In this document: positions 55,473-64,000 of the stretch, piece after piece | Numbering within the stretch: the first letter of the stretch is position 1 | How the letters are laid out: each line of letters begins with the position of its first letter | Assembly (NCBI GenBank): GCA_030144725.1 | Contig: JASKMD010000030.1 | Location: 6,124,502-6,188,501 of the forward strand | Length of the DNA: 64,000 nucleotides | Direction: 5' to 3' | DNA from: Haematococcus lacustris | Lineage: Eukaryota > Chlorophyta > Chlorophyceae > Chlamydomonadales > Haematococcaceae | Made by a program: the position numbers and the translations under genes | The notes under the pieces: generated by a model | Told to the model about the DNA's origin: nothing | Databases searched by the model: none | The model's input: the letters and a program-made list of their open reading frames with translations, nothing else

Positions 55473-55734
55473 TGTGTATGTCCCCCCATCTGAGCTGTCA
55501 TCAGCTTACAATTAGTGCATGTTCTGTCATGCCAAGTCTACACGATAGCCGTGACGGGTCAGGCAATAATGTAGGTGGTAGGCGGCTCATGTGCCATGTG
55601 CACTGGGTTTACTCCACACAGCCCAATAACACCGTTTGAGTCGGGCCACTATTGCCCACTAGTATAATCCCGCTAGTGGCTGCTAGTGGCCACTACTGGT
55701 CCGGCTCAAATGGAGGCCCTGGTGAGGGACAAGG
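55473..55734 (+). ncRNA. Candidate Fanzor guide RNA scaffold / transposon right end
   Basis: Conserved noncoding module directly after the Fanzor stop. Landmarks: gagctgtcatcagcttacaa, catgccaagtctacacgata, a small hairpin, gtaggtggtaggcggctcat, a palindrome tagtggccacta at 55684-55695, and the terminus caaatggaggccctggtgag ggacaagg. The same module follows copies A, C, D and F and occurs alone or antisense elsewhere. Position and conservation match what is known of Fanzor/TnpB guide RNAs, which overlap the element's right end. Expression is not shown by sequence. Confidence 0.45.
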
Positions 55735-56178
55735 GAGCTGCAGCCCCCAAGTCCCCAGTGAGACCATCCGCCCACCATGGCCATTTGCATGGGACAGCTG
55801 GACGTCATGGCCATCCAAGAAACATACACCTAGCACCCGCAGTATTCAGGGCACACTGACAGCTGCCTTCCTGCATGGCAGTGTGTCTAAGCCGCTGCTG
55901 TTGCTGCTGCTCACCAAATGTAGCCATGCTGAGGCCGTTTTGCCACAGGGGCTGGCCAGAGGTGGGTTCCACAATGGTCACACAAACCGGGGCTAGCTTG
56001 ACTGTGAGCAGGTGCCGCAGGCCCCACACAGCCCCTAGCGGGTCCGCCACATCCTTTAAAGGGACGCCTTGACGCACCAGGCTCCACCACCGCCTGGCTG
56101 GCTGGCCACCTGTGCCTGCCTCTCCTGAAGCACACGGCCACCGCAGCAGCACCCGCAGCAGCAGCAGCAGCAGCACCC

Positions 56179-56250
<72 letters not shown>

Positions 56251-56554
56251 CCCGCAGCAGCCGCAGCCGCAGCCGCAGCAGCAGCAGCAGCAGCAGCAGC
56301 AGCACCCGCAGCAGCAGCAATGGTAGGAACAGCGGTGGCAATAGCAGCATCAGCAGTCACACCACCAGCAGCGAGGGCATCAGGGGCAACAACATCAGGG
56401 TCATGGTCATCAGGGGTTGAGGGAGTGGCAGCCTCCCTGTTCGGTCTAGTCATGGACCTTGTGAATGGAGCAGTGCTATGTGCAACTAGTGAGGGGTTAG
56501 CCACAGATGCGGTGCTATGCTGGGCTGGGCTGGGCTGGCAGGGCAATAGTCGTC
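55735..56554. other. Unassigned stretch with long CAG array
   Basis: After the Fanzor E terminus no gene is recognised. A long open frame on the minus strand (56678-55911) is driven by the CAG array (poly-Ala/poly-Leu) and is not called. Confidence 0.45.
56139..56320 (+). repeat. Long CAG trinucleotide array
   Basis: About 180 bp of cag units interrupted by ccg and acc triplets, the longest trinucleotide run in the window. Confidence 0.92.
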
Positions 56555-56880
56555 TTTGAGCCGTCATTAGCTTACATCCGTGCTTGCTTGTCATGCCAAT
56601 TCCAGGCCACACCCCTACCACATTCCAGGCCACACCCCTACCAGAGCTAAGTTTGTTCAGTTGGTAGTGTGGGCTCATGAGGGAGGATGTAGGCCATACC
56701 CCCTATCACGAAGTCGGGCTAGGGTGTAGGAGGGAGACGCCCATGCCCTGTGTGTGTGGGGTTTCAATGGTTGCTATTTGTTGCTCTGCTACTTGTTGCC
56801 GACTGTGCTGATGAGGGAGGTGACACATGCCAGCTGCAACTCAGATAGTTGTGTAGGTAGTGTGGATCGACGAGGGAGGG
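56555..56880 (+). repeat. Stand-alone Fanzor 3' module, second subtype
   Basis: Contains gagccgtcattagcttacat, catgccaattccaggccaca (with an internal duplication), ggagacgcccatgccctgtg, gctgatgagggaggtgacac and gttgtgtaggtagtgtgg, in the same order as 48756-49040. No Fanzor codons precede it. Confidence 0.65.
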
Positions 56881-56890
56881 TAGCACCCAC

Positions 56891-57026
56891 CACAGCCTTG
56901 CGCCCCCTCCTGGATGATGATGGCGGGGAAGAGCAGCGCAACGAACATCATGCTGGGGCTGCCGTAGTTGACAATATGTTGCAGCATAGGGGCCATGTTA
57001 CCCAGCCTCAACCCCTTGACGAGCCC
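56891..57026 (-). CDS. Unassigned exon with a membrane helix
   Basis: Minus-strand segment bounded by an acceptor (ctcag|GGG) at 57026 and a donor (GTG|GTGGGT) at 56891. It reads GLVKGLRLGNMAPMLQHIVN then YGSPSMMFVALLFPAIIIQE, an open frame with a clear hydrophobic helix. It could be part of the 5' portion of the PAS-cyclase gene or of a separate membrane protein gene. Confidence 0.4.
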
Positions 57027-57680
57027 CTGAGCGCAGTGCCAGCACTGGATTCCAGGCTATTGAGCCGCACTAAACCGCCTGAACCTTGTGGCTACACAAC
57101 ACATGCGGCATGCCAAGAAAGGGTGCATGTGCATGTGCACAATAGCAAATGCTACGTAATGACGAGGATGGTGATGATGATGCCTTACGTCAGCAATCAA
57201 GCTGCTTGGCCGCCTTGCTTGAGCCCACTGATCAGTCAGTAGTGGTATGAGTAGGAGCACGAGTGCAGCTAGCCAGCTGCAGGTGCAGCTGGTGCTGCTA
57301 TTGCTTCAGGTCATTAAAAAAGATGGCTGTGGGTGCAACAGTGGTAAGGAAGGGTGATGGTGTTGCAGATTGTGGGGGGCGCAAGCTGCAACTTCCGGGC
57401 AATAACCCCACATCGCCTTGACGTCATGTGCGTCTTGTGTGCCTTGCAGCTGGGATGAGAGGTGGTCGTGCTGTCCATGCAGTACTGTGTCTCGATGCAA
57501 GCAGCTGGTGCTCTTGCTTGCTGCAGCTGGTAATAAGCTGGGCCGATATGTTCGCTCACTGAGGTGCAGCGCAGCCGGGGCAACCTCTGTGCGTGGCGCA
57601 TTTTTGACAAAGGCCAAGGCAGTTGACGACCAAGTCAGGGCTGCCAGTGTGACCATACCATGACCATACCCGCTGCCCAC

Positions 57681-57858
57681 CTTCCACTCCTGGGCAAAGC
57701 AGGTAGTCCGCCACATCTTAGAGATGAACTGGGCCGCGGAGGCCATATCTCGGCCAAGCATGCGCAGCAAGGGAGGGCTGACGTACACCACAGACTCCTG
57801 CATCCAGCACCACCAACTCGTTGGCCCAGCAGCCTTTGCCCAGCGTCACCAGGGCCAG
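57681..57858 (-). CDS. Unassigned exon(s), PAS-like reading but frame-broken
   Basis: Between an acceptor at 57858 (ttttacag|CTGG) and a donor at 57681 (AAG|GTGGGC). Frame 1 reads LALVTLGKGCWANELVVLDA; after a one-base change it continues ESVVYVSPPLLRMLGRDMAS and AAQFISKMWRTTCFAQEWK. Either two exons or a frameshift. YVSPPLLRMLG is reminiscent of a PAS start, which would fit a cyclase, but this is weak. Confidence 0.35.
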
Positions 57859-58380
57859 CTGTAAAAGCCAAGCCAGCCGCATTCGGTGTCGTCTAAATAT
57901 GATGTGCCCCAGCCATGCAACAAGCCTCAGGTGGTGGTCAGTTGGCTTCCAACCATTGCTATCTTAGCATGGCATTTGCATGTGGGTGTTGCTGCATCGT
58001 TACACAAACTCGTAGCTTCAGCATGCCATGCTTGGTCATCATGCTTGGTGCAGCATGCCATGCCTGGCGTCCTTGGCGCATGCCTGACCCCAAGCGTCTG
58101 TGGCGCGCGGTTCTAGGTCTGGCAGCCAGACAGGGTCAGTGCCTACAAGCTGCGGCAAGAGCTGTGCATCTTGCAACCAGCCCACCCTTGCCATGCCTCT
58201 CTTTATTGGCCGCTGCCTGCGCCTCTCCTGGACCTGGCGTGCATGAGACTGAGGTGGATCGCTGGGCAGCAGCAACTGGGGAGCAGCTGCATTGGGAGCT
58301 ACGACTGTGGCAGCTTGGGCTCAGACATACAGGAGCAGCAGATTGTGGGCAACATGTGGTGGGTGTGGGCAGAAGAGCTA

Positions 58381-59893
58381 CACAGCAAGGTTCCTAATCC
58401 GGATAGGCTTATGTCGGCCGTACTCCCATTTACGCCCTTCAACACGCATGCCTCCTTCTATACACGGTCGTCGGAGGTTGTGAGGATAGGTTTGGGGCGG
58501 ACTATCGCGTTTTGTCGGCTGCCGCCGGTTACGCCCGTTTGAACCCTACCGGCCGTTAAGCTCCCGCGTGCACTAGCGCAACGAGTTACCCATGCGAGCG
58601 CCGCCCTTCTGGACACCTTGGTGGGTACACAATGTACCACAGTCAGTGCGCTTCGATCTTCTGCTACCCTTTGGCCGCGGCCTTGCGTCGAAAGGATTCT
58701 TTTTAAGCTCGCATGTCATTTTTCCAGGTCCTTCCGCACACCACCAGCCCCTATGGCCAAACCGACCACTGGTGCTACTCGGCAGTCCAGCTTGGCACTA
58801 GACAGCGGAGGCGAGAGGGGCAGAAGGCTTTTGGCAGCTGCTGATGCCTACTTGAAGGTCAAGAGGGGGCAGCCACAGCCATCCATGGCAGCTGTGGCCC
58901 GGGAACATGGCGTTCCATATGCCACCCTCTACAGAGTCATCAAGGGGGGTGGGGTGATTGCAAAACATGGACGCCCAACAGCTTTGTCAGCTGTGGAGAG
59001 GAGCAGCTGCGGGACTTGGTAGTTAGGGGCCAGCAGCAGTGTGTGAGGGTCACCAAGACAACATTGCTTGCAGCCGTGAGGACAACGCAGTGGATCACGG
59101 AGCGTGAGGGCAAAGTGAAACCCTTTTAGAGGGGAAGGCCTTCTAAACAACCTGCCATCAAAGGTTCATGCGGCATTTAGTTATGATTACTTTTGCGCAG
59201 TACATATATATACTGATATACTGAATACTTTTATATACTGAATAACAGTAACATCAATGCGGCATTTGAGACGAGCGTGCATTTGAGAAAACTGGCCTTT
59301 ACCTCCTAAACAAAGATATCAAACTAGCAGCAGCAGCAGCCAGCATAAAGGGTGGCAAGCAGCAACCAGCCTTCAAACCCTGGGTCCCCTTGACAGTCAA
59401 CGCCACAATGCTGCGTGCTGCAGCTCAACAATCAGCCCAACCACAGCCCAGCTTACGTTTCCCAGCAGAGGATAGGTTCTATTTCATGCATGAGGTGATT
59501 GCTGAGGCAGCCGAGAAAGCTGCAAAGGCAGGCAAGCGATCTTGCAAGTAGCATGCTTGCATGTCCATGTGCACAACTTTGAGTGCCTTTGGACTGCCAC
59601 TGGATCATGTTTTTGACGAGCTGCTGGCTTTATATAGGGGCGTCGGGATGGACAGCTGCTTCTACAAAAGTCGTGGTGCCAAATTTCAAGTAGGTGGACA
59701 GGAGCAACGACATGCTCACATTAGGGGACTTTCAGTCTAAAATTTCAGTCTAGGCATTAGCAGACAATGAAGGGCACTGTGGAGAGATGTTATGACGGGT
59801 TGCACGGCTATGTGCTTGGCTTTCACATTAGTCCAGAAATGGAGCAGCAATGGGCCTGAGACAAAAGTTACTCAGATTAGGAACCTTGCTGTG
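58381..59893 (+). mobile_element. pogo/mariner-like non-autonomous element 3 (1,513 bp, TA target)
   Basis: Termini cacagcaaggttcctaat at 58381 and its near-complement ending 59893; TA outside both ends (58379-58380, 59894-59895). Same family and layout as 34782-36344: HTH ORF, no DDE, AT-rich junction (acatatatatactgatatac), C-terminal fragment (59285-59550). It separates candidate exons at 57.8 kb and 60.1 kb on the opposite strand. Confidence 0.88.
58753..59022 (+). pseudogene. Frameshifted HTH ORF of pogo-like element 3
   Basis: MAKPTTGATRQSSLALDSGG through AVAREHGVPYATLYRVIKGG and HGRPTALSAV. Two bases are missing relative to the element 2 ORF near 58995, giving premature termination at 59022. 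The DNA-binding helices remain readable. Confidence 0.65.
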
Positions 59894-60102
59894 TATTGGG
59901 TGGTTAGGGAACAGAAGGTGGAAACATGTAGTCCAGTGAGGTAACATTGACACGGCAGATGGTGAGCAACATGTGGTGGGTGTGGGCAGCAGATCTACTG
60001 GGTGCTTAGGGAGCAGGAGAAGGACGAGGAGGAGGAGGAGGAGGAGGTGGAGGAGGAGGAGCAGAGGGGTCGATGCTCTGCTGTACCAGTCTAGGCACTC
60101 AC

Positions 60103-60402
60103 TGGCAGGAGTGGCCCCGCCTCCATGATGCTGCTGCCCAAGCTCTTCACATGCTCTTGCAGCGTCTCCCCTGTATGTAGCCACAGCATGCAGCCTGCTG
60201 AGCATGCAGCCCTGCTGAGCATGCAGCCTGCAGATCTGGGTGCCATGCTGTTCCAGCACATGGCAAACCCACAAGGCACGGTGCAAACAAGGTGCAGAGA
60301 CGGGCAGCATGGCGCACTCAGAGCCAGGCTCACCTGCAGCAAGCTCAGTGAAGCGAAACACGCTGATGGGCAAGCAGGCGGCAGAGGCACACTCCACGAT
60401 CT
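60103..60402 (-). CDS. Two unassigned exons of a minus-strand gene
   Basis: Exon 60402-60334 (possibly longer upstream to about 60518) reads EIVECASAACLPISVFRFTE LAAG. It joins in phase to 60194-60103, GCMLWLHTGETLQEHVKSLG SSIMEAGPLLP, with donor CCA|GTGAGT. I do not recognise the family. Orientation and position allow these to be 5' exons of the PAS-cyclase gene at 46620-50945, spread apart by transposons. Confidence 0.4.
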
Positions 60403-60723
60403 CTGGCAGAGTGAAGAGCAGGGGCGCCCCCCTGGCAGAGGCTGGGCATCGTCTGGGAAGGAGGTTGTCGAGGGTGACAGAGCCAGAGGGAAGGGGAGGG
60501 GGCTCAGCTTGGCCACCTGAACATGACATGGCACACGGCTTGTGCTTGCATGCAATGGCATGGAGGTAGTTGCAGAGGACCATGGGCTGCGCTGATAATA
60601 ACCTCTGCACATAACACATTGTTTAGGCGTAAGAATGTTTAGTCACTTGCTGTCTGCTGCTGGGGTGTGGACGGAGCCTCAGCGTCTGCTACTGTGCAGA
60701 ACAGTCCAGTGCAGCACGATAGT

Positions 60724-61125
60724 CCACGATGGTCTGGAGGTGTGAGAGTGAAGTGGGGGAGTGACACACTGGTATGAGCAGGTATGAGTTGGTAGCTGGC
60801 GTGAGCCTAATGGCGCCATGCCTGCGAAGGAGCGGAAGAACACCGCCAAGCAAAAGCCGTGGCCGAAGAAATGCTTGCAATGGCAAGGTTTGTCGTGGTG
60901 TACTCTGCCCCAACTGTGTGTGCTCCGTGCTGTGTGAGCACACATTGCTGCTGTTGGTGCCAGTGCAGGTGCTCGCTCGCCTCAGGCAAGCAACGAGAGG
61001 ATCGGAGGGAGGGATGGACCCTAACTTGTGTCTTATCCTTAATCAAGATCTTAATGTGCTGATTTTGCTTGGCTGCAGGTCATCAATGTCCTGGGTGGCG
61101 CAGTGTTGTGTGGCTGCAAGAGAAC
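60724..61125 (+). repeat. Second copy of the 400-bp block (see 47555-47990)
   Basis: Contains [20 protein letters not shown] as a short ORF and the cttatccttaatcaagatct stretch. It ends shortly after gctgcaggtcatcaa, about 1 kb upstream of Fanzor copy F. Confidence 0.8.
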
Positions 61126-61714
61126 CAAGCGAATGCTCATGGTGCACCTCCAGCTTAGGGTGGAAATCCACTCCCAGCTGCGGGTCATTGCCCCCCTGTT
61201 TAATTTGCGCATTTTCCTCAACTGCTTTGTTGGATACCCCACCCTGGGCTTTGCCTGTGCCCCCACATCTCCAGCCGTGCAGCCTCCCCGTGCACCTGAT
61301 GCGCCACCCCTACGCCACCCCTACCCCTGTGCGCCACCCCTACCCCTGTGTGCACTTGCCCAGCCAACCACCATGGACTAGGACTGTGCACATGAGCCTG
61401 AGCCCGATCCTGAGCCTGAGCCAGCGCCAGCCTGCCAGCCCATGCTCAGGCCACCTAGTGCCCGCTTTGCTGCCCTCCACCCACCACCCGCAGAACCAAC
61501 AGGGCCACTCCGGCCCCTTGACAGTGAGGATCCGGTGAGGCAGGCGCAGCTGCGGGTGTTTGTGAATGCTTTGCCGACTCCAACTGCCTGACACCCTACA
61601 AGCAGCTGCAGCGGCGGCTTGTGCGCAAAGGTCAGTGCCGCCACCCCATCTGCAAACCTGTCTGAGCCCGTGCCGCCACCCAATCTGATTGAATCTCTCA
61701 GCGAAAGTTTTGCA
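61126..61714. other. Unassigned stretch upstream of Fanzor F
   Basis: Has an acidic-Pro stretch (EPEPDPEPEPAPAC) followed by LRPLDSEDPVRQAQLRVF and, in another frame, NCLTPYKQLQRRLVRK before a gtcagtg donor. These could be eroded 5' Fanzor exons, but I cannot align them with copy A. Confidence 0.35.
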
Positions 61715-61870
61715 CTAAGAGTGTCAGCTGTGCAGTGAATGGCCAGCAGCAGTGTGAGGAGCAGCTTTCCAATCATCAGCCCACCAGGCCTGCAGGCTGG
61801 AAGCCCGCAGCAAGGTGCTGCTGAGCCAGCATCATGACCAGCCAGCACGGGGCCTGCTGTGGTGCCCAGT
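61715..61870 (+). pseudogene. Small Fanzor relic upstream of copy F
   Basis: Reads SAVNGQQQCEEQLSNHQPTR PAGWKPAA, matching the segment after DEHRTS in copy E, then loses frame. The flanking catalytic parts are missing. Confidence 0.6.
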
Positions 61871-62129
61871 AGTGGCCCCATGCACAAAACAAGTGTTGCC
61901 GCTGCTGCCGCTGCCGCTGCTGCTGGTGCTGCCCTGTAGTGCCGCTGCCCCTGCTGCAGGTGATGCCAATGCAGCCAACCGATGATGCAAAACAGAGCAG
62001 ACTGCATGAGCCGCTGTGCAGCGCAAGGCTGCTGTGCACCAGCGTGTTCCCTCAGAAGAGTGGCAGGGGTGGCGCTACAAGCAGCTTGGAGGGAGAGGCT
62101 GCTGGCGCTCACTGGGGCTGAGCTCACTG

Positions 62130-63109
62130 GGGCTGAGGCTGTAAGGAGCCCAGGACCGGGCGCTGGAGCAGTTCTTCAACAGGGTAAGGGTGGGTGGGTG
62201 GGTAGGTGTGAGGGAGGGAGGGTAAGGGACTGAGAGGTGGTGGTCGGGCACGAATCGAGAGAGTACTTGATTATGCCATGCCTAACTTGGTGTCACCATG
62301 TCAGCCACCATGTGTGTGCCTTGTGTGCATGGCTGCAGTTGGAGGAGGAGGTGGCTGAGGTGTCCATGGAGCGCCATGGGCATGCCAAGCAGCTGGTGGT
62401 GTTCTTTGGTGCAGCTACCATTGGCAATGGGGGTGGGTGGGGTGCTGACGCAGTGCTGCGAGCCTGCTGCAAGGTGGTGTGCAGGCCCAGGGGCGCAGGC
62501 CAGCGGCGAGGCAGGGTGGTGCTAGTGGATGAGCACCGCACCAGCCGGGTCAGCTCAGCAGTGAATGGCCAGCAGCCCTGTGAGGAGGAGCTGGACAAAC
62601 TCAGTGCCACAAGGCCTGCAGGCTGGAAGCCCCCAGCAGGGCAGGTGGAACCCCGCCTGGTGCGCCCAGCCTGGAGCCAGGAGCGTGGCCAGCCAGTGCG
62701 GGGCCTGATGTGGTGCCCTGTAGTGGCCCCCCGCAAGCCCCCACAGGCCCCACGCTGCAGCCAGGCAGCCACACAGCCAGCAGCCTCAGAGCCAGGGCCC
62801 GGCACTCCCCCTCCAGCCAAGCGCAGCAAGCCGGCAGCTGAGCCCACCAAGGGCAAGGGCAAGGGCAAGGCTGCCAAAGCCAAGCCAGCACCACAGCCAG
62901 GCAGGTGGCTGGACAGGGACTGCAATGCAGCATTGAACCTGCAGCGCATTGGGGAGAGCAGGTGGCGGCCGCTGGAGCTGTGCTACTGGCCAGACCAGGG
63001 AGCTCTGCCAGCCAAGGGCAAGGAGTACCCTGGCCTGGGCTACAAGCGGGTGCGAGACAAGCCCCCCAAGGCCCAGGAGCAGCAGCAGCAGCCTGCTGCG
63101 GCACAGTAG
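62130..63109 (+). pseudogene. Fanzor copy F: intact second exon, truncated first exon
   Basis: The exon-1 remnant 62130-62183 (AQDRALEQFFNR) carries a stop just before it. The intron starts gtaagggtggg. Exon 62339-63109 is fully open: [60 protein letters not shown], stop. It is about as similar to copy E as D is, so E, D and F form a recent subgroup. It lacks RuvC-I, so it cannot cleave by itself. Confidence 0.75.
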
Positions 63110-63371
63110 TGTGTGTGTCCCCCCATCTGAGCTGTCATCAGCTTACAATTAGTGCATGTTTTGTCATGCCAACTCTACACGATAGCCCTACCGGGTCAGG
63201 CAATAATGTAGGTGGTGGGCGGCTCATGTGCCATGTGCACTGGGTCTACTCCACACAGCCCAATAACACCGTTTGAGTCGGGCCACTATTGCCCACTAGT
63301 ATATTCCAGCTAGTGGCTGCTAGTGGCCACTACTGGTCCGGCTCAAATGGAGGCCCTAATGAGGGACAAGG
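63110..63371 (+). repeat. Conserved Fanzor 3' module, copy F
   Basis: Nearly identical to 55473-55734. Hairpin ccc-tacc-ggg, palindrome tagtggccacta and terminus gagggacaagg are present. Confidence 0.85.
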
Positions 63372-64000
63372 GGGCTGAGCCCTCTGTCTGATTGATGTCT
63401 GATGGAGATTGATGGGGCCGGGGCTACAAGCAGAAGCTGAAAGATCCCACCACAGGTCCAGCAGGAGCTGGCACAGGTGTGTGCCATGCCCCATGTCACC
63501 CTCACGGCATAGCTAACCCTAATCTTAAACCCTCACCCTCACTCTAACCCTAAACCTCACCCTTGCTCCTCAGGGGTGAGGTCACAGCACTGGCAAGGGT
63601 GCTGGCAAGAGGAGGCGCAGCAGTAGCTAAGCTCAGGGCGCAAGAAGAGTGCAGGAAGAGTGAACGTTGCCTAGGCGACCCTAGTTTCTTTGTGATAGTG
63701 TGACAGGATGAATGGCGGGAACGGGCTTGCTTGCTGCACTAAGGATACGGACTGGAAGGAATGACAGGTGCAGTGCACCATGGTGCCTTCATGGTGAGAA
63801 TGTGACAGCCCCCTTGGTAGCCAGTAGGTCGTCCTACCTAGCTCAAAGGAAGTGGCTTGGAACACGGGCATGGTTGCTCACCAGCCTGGCAGCTCTGTAG
63901 GATTAGACTGCGGCAGCAATGGCAGCATAGCAAGAGCTGCTAGCTGACATGTGGCTTCAATTACGGCCTGTAAGCGTTAGACTTGCACGACTTCCTAACC
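63372..64000. other. Window end, nothing recognised
   Basis: Contains a degenerate ctaaccctaa/aaccctcaccc stretch (63510-63565), telomere-like in appearance but irregular. No ORF with recognisable domains. Confidence 0.5.

Noticed and set aside
55805..56678. Poly-Ala, poly-Leu and poly-Ser ORFs
   Set aside because: Frames of the CAG array; no flanking domain or splice support.
63510..63565. Telomere-like ctaaccctaa stretch (and a gggttaggg stretch near 28725)
   Set aside because: Irregular and only a few units; not a telomere array.
1..64000. CRISPR array
   Set aside because: All regular repeats are gapless tandem arrays or dispersed transposon ends; none has evenly spaced unique spacers, and the host is a eukaryote.

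Overview
The window is nuclear DNA of a green alga. Genes are split into many short exons with GT-AG and some GC-AG introns. The coding DNA is GC-rich, introns carry long simple repeats, and the proteins are plastid and trafficking proteins plus volvocine-style nucleotidyl cyclases. Transposon type and codon habit look like a Haematococcus-type chlorophycean; that is recognition, not a database result. No bacterial operon, rRNA, tRNA or CRISPR array was seen.

Layout. 1-6614: two tandem non-autonomous Ty3/gypsy-like LTR elements sharing the middle LTR, the second split by a hAT element with a perfect 8-bp target duplication. 7354-11473 (+): nine-exon plastid SET-domain protein like PTAC14. 11822-20009 (-): sixteen-exon gamma-adaptin of the AP-1 clathrin adaptor, converging on the SET gene. 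20259-23187 (+): DEDDy 3'-5' exonuclease, divergent from the adaptin gene. 24131-28195: hAT relics and a decayed Fanzor copy.

28353-43774 (+): receptor-type nucleotidyl cyclase of about 1,695 codons, with a signal peptide, a solute-binding-like extracellular domain, one membrane helix and two unlike cyclase modules. Its introns are full of transposons, and one 89-bp exon lies between two pogo-like elements. 46620-50945 (-): 3' part of a second cyclase, PAS plus coiled coil plus a guanylate-cyclase-type catalytic domain, tail to tail with the first. Unassigned minus-strand exons at 56.9-60.4 kb may be its 5' part or a separate membrane protein gene.

The main theme is a Fanzor (eukaryotic TnpB-like, putatively RNA-guided nuclease) family. 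At least nine copies or relics lie between 25 kb and 63 kb. Each better copy ends in the same roughly 260-bp noncoding module with a small hairpin, and the module also persists where the ORF is lost. This fits an omega/guide-RNA-bearing transposon end. Copies at 54.0-55.7 kb and 62.1-63.4 kb are the freshest.

Exon joins were inferred by eye from splice consensus, reading phase and family resemblance. Unsupported stretches are stated as such.
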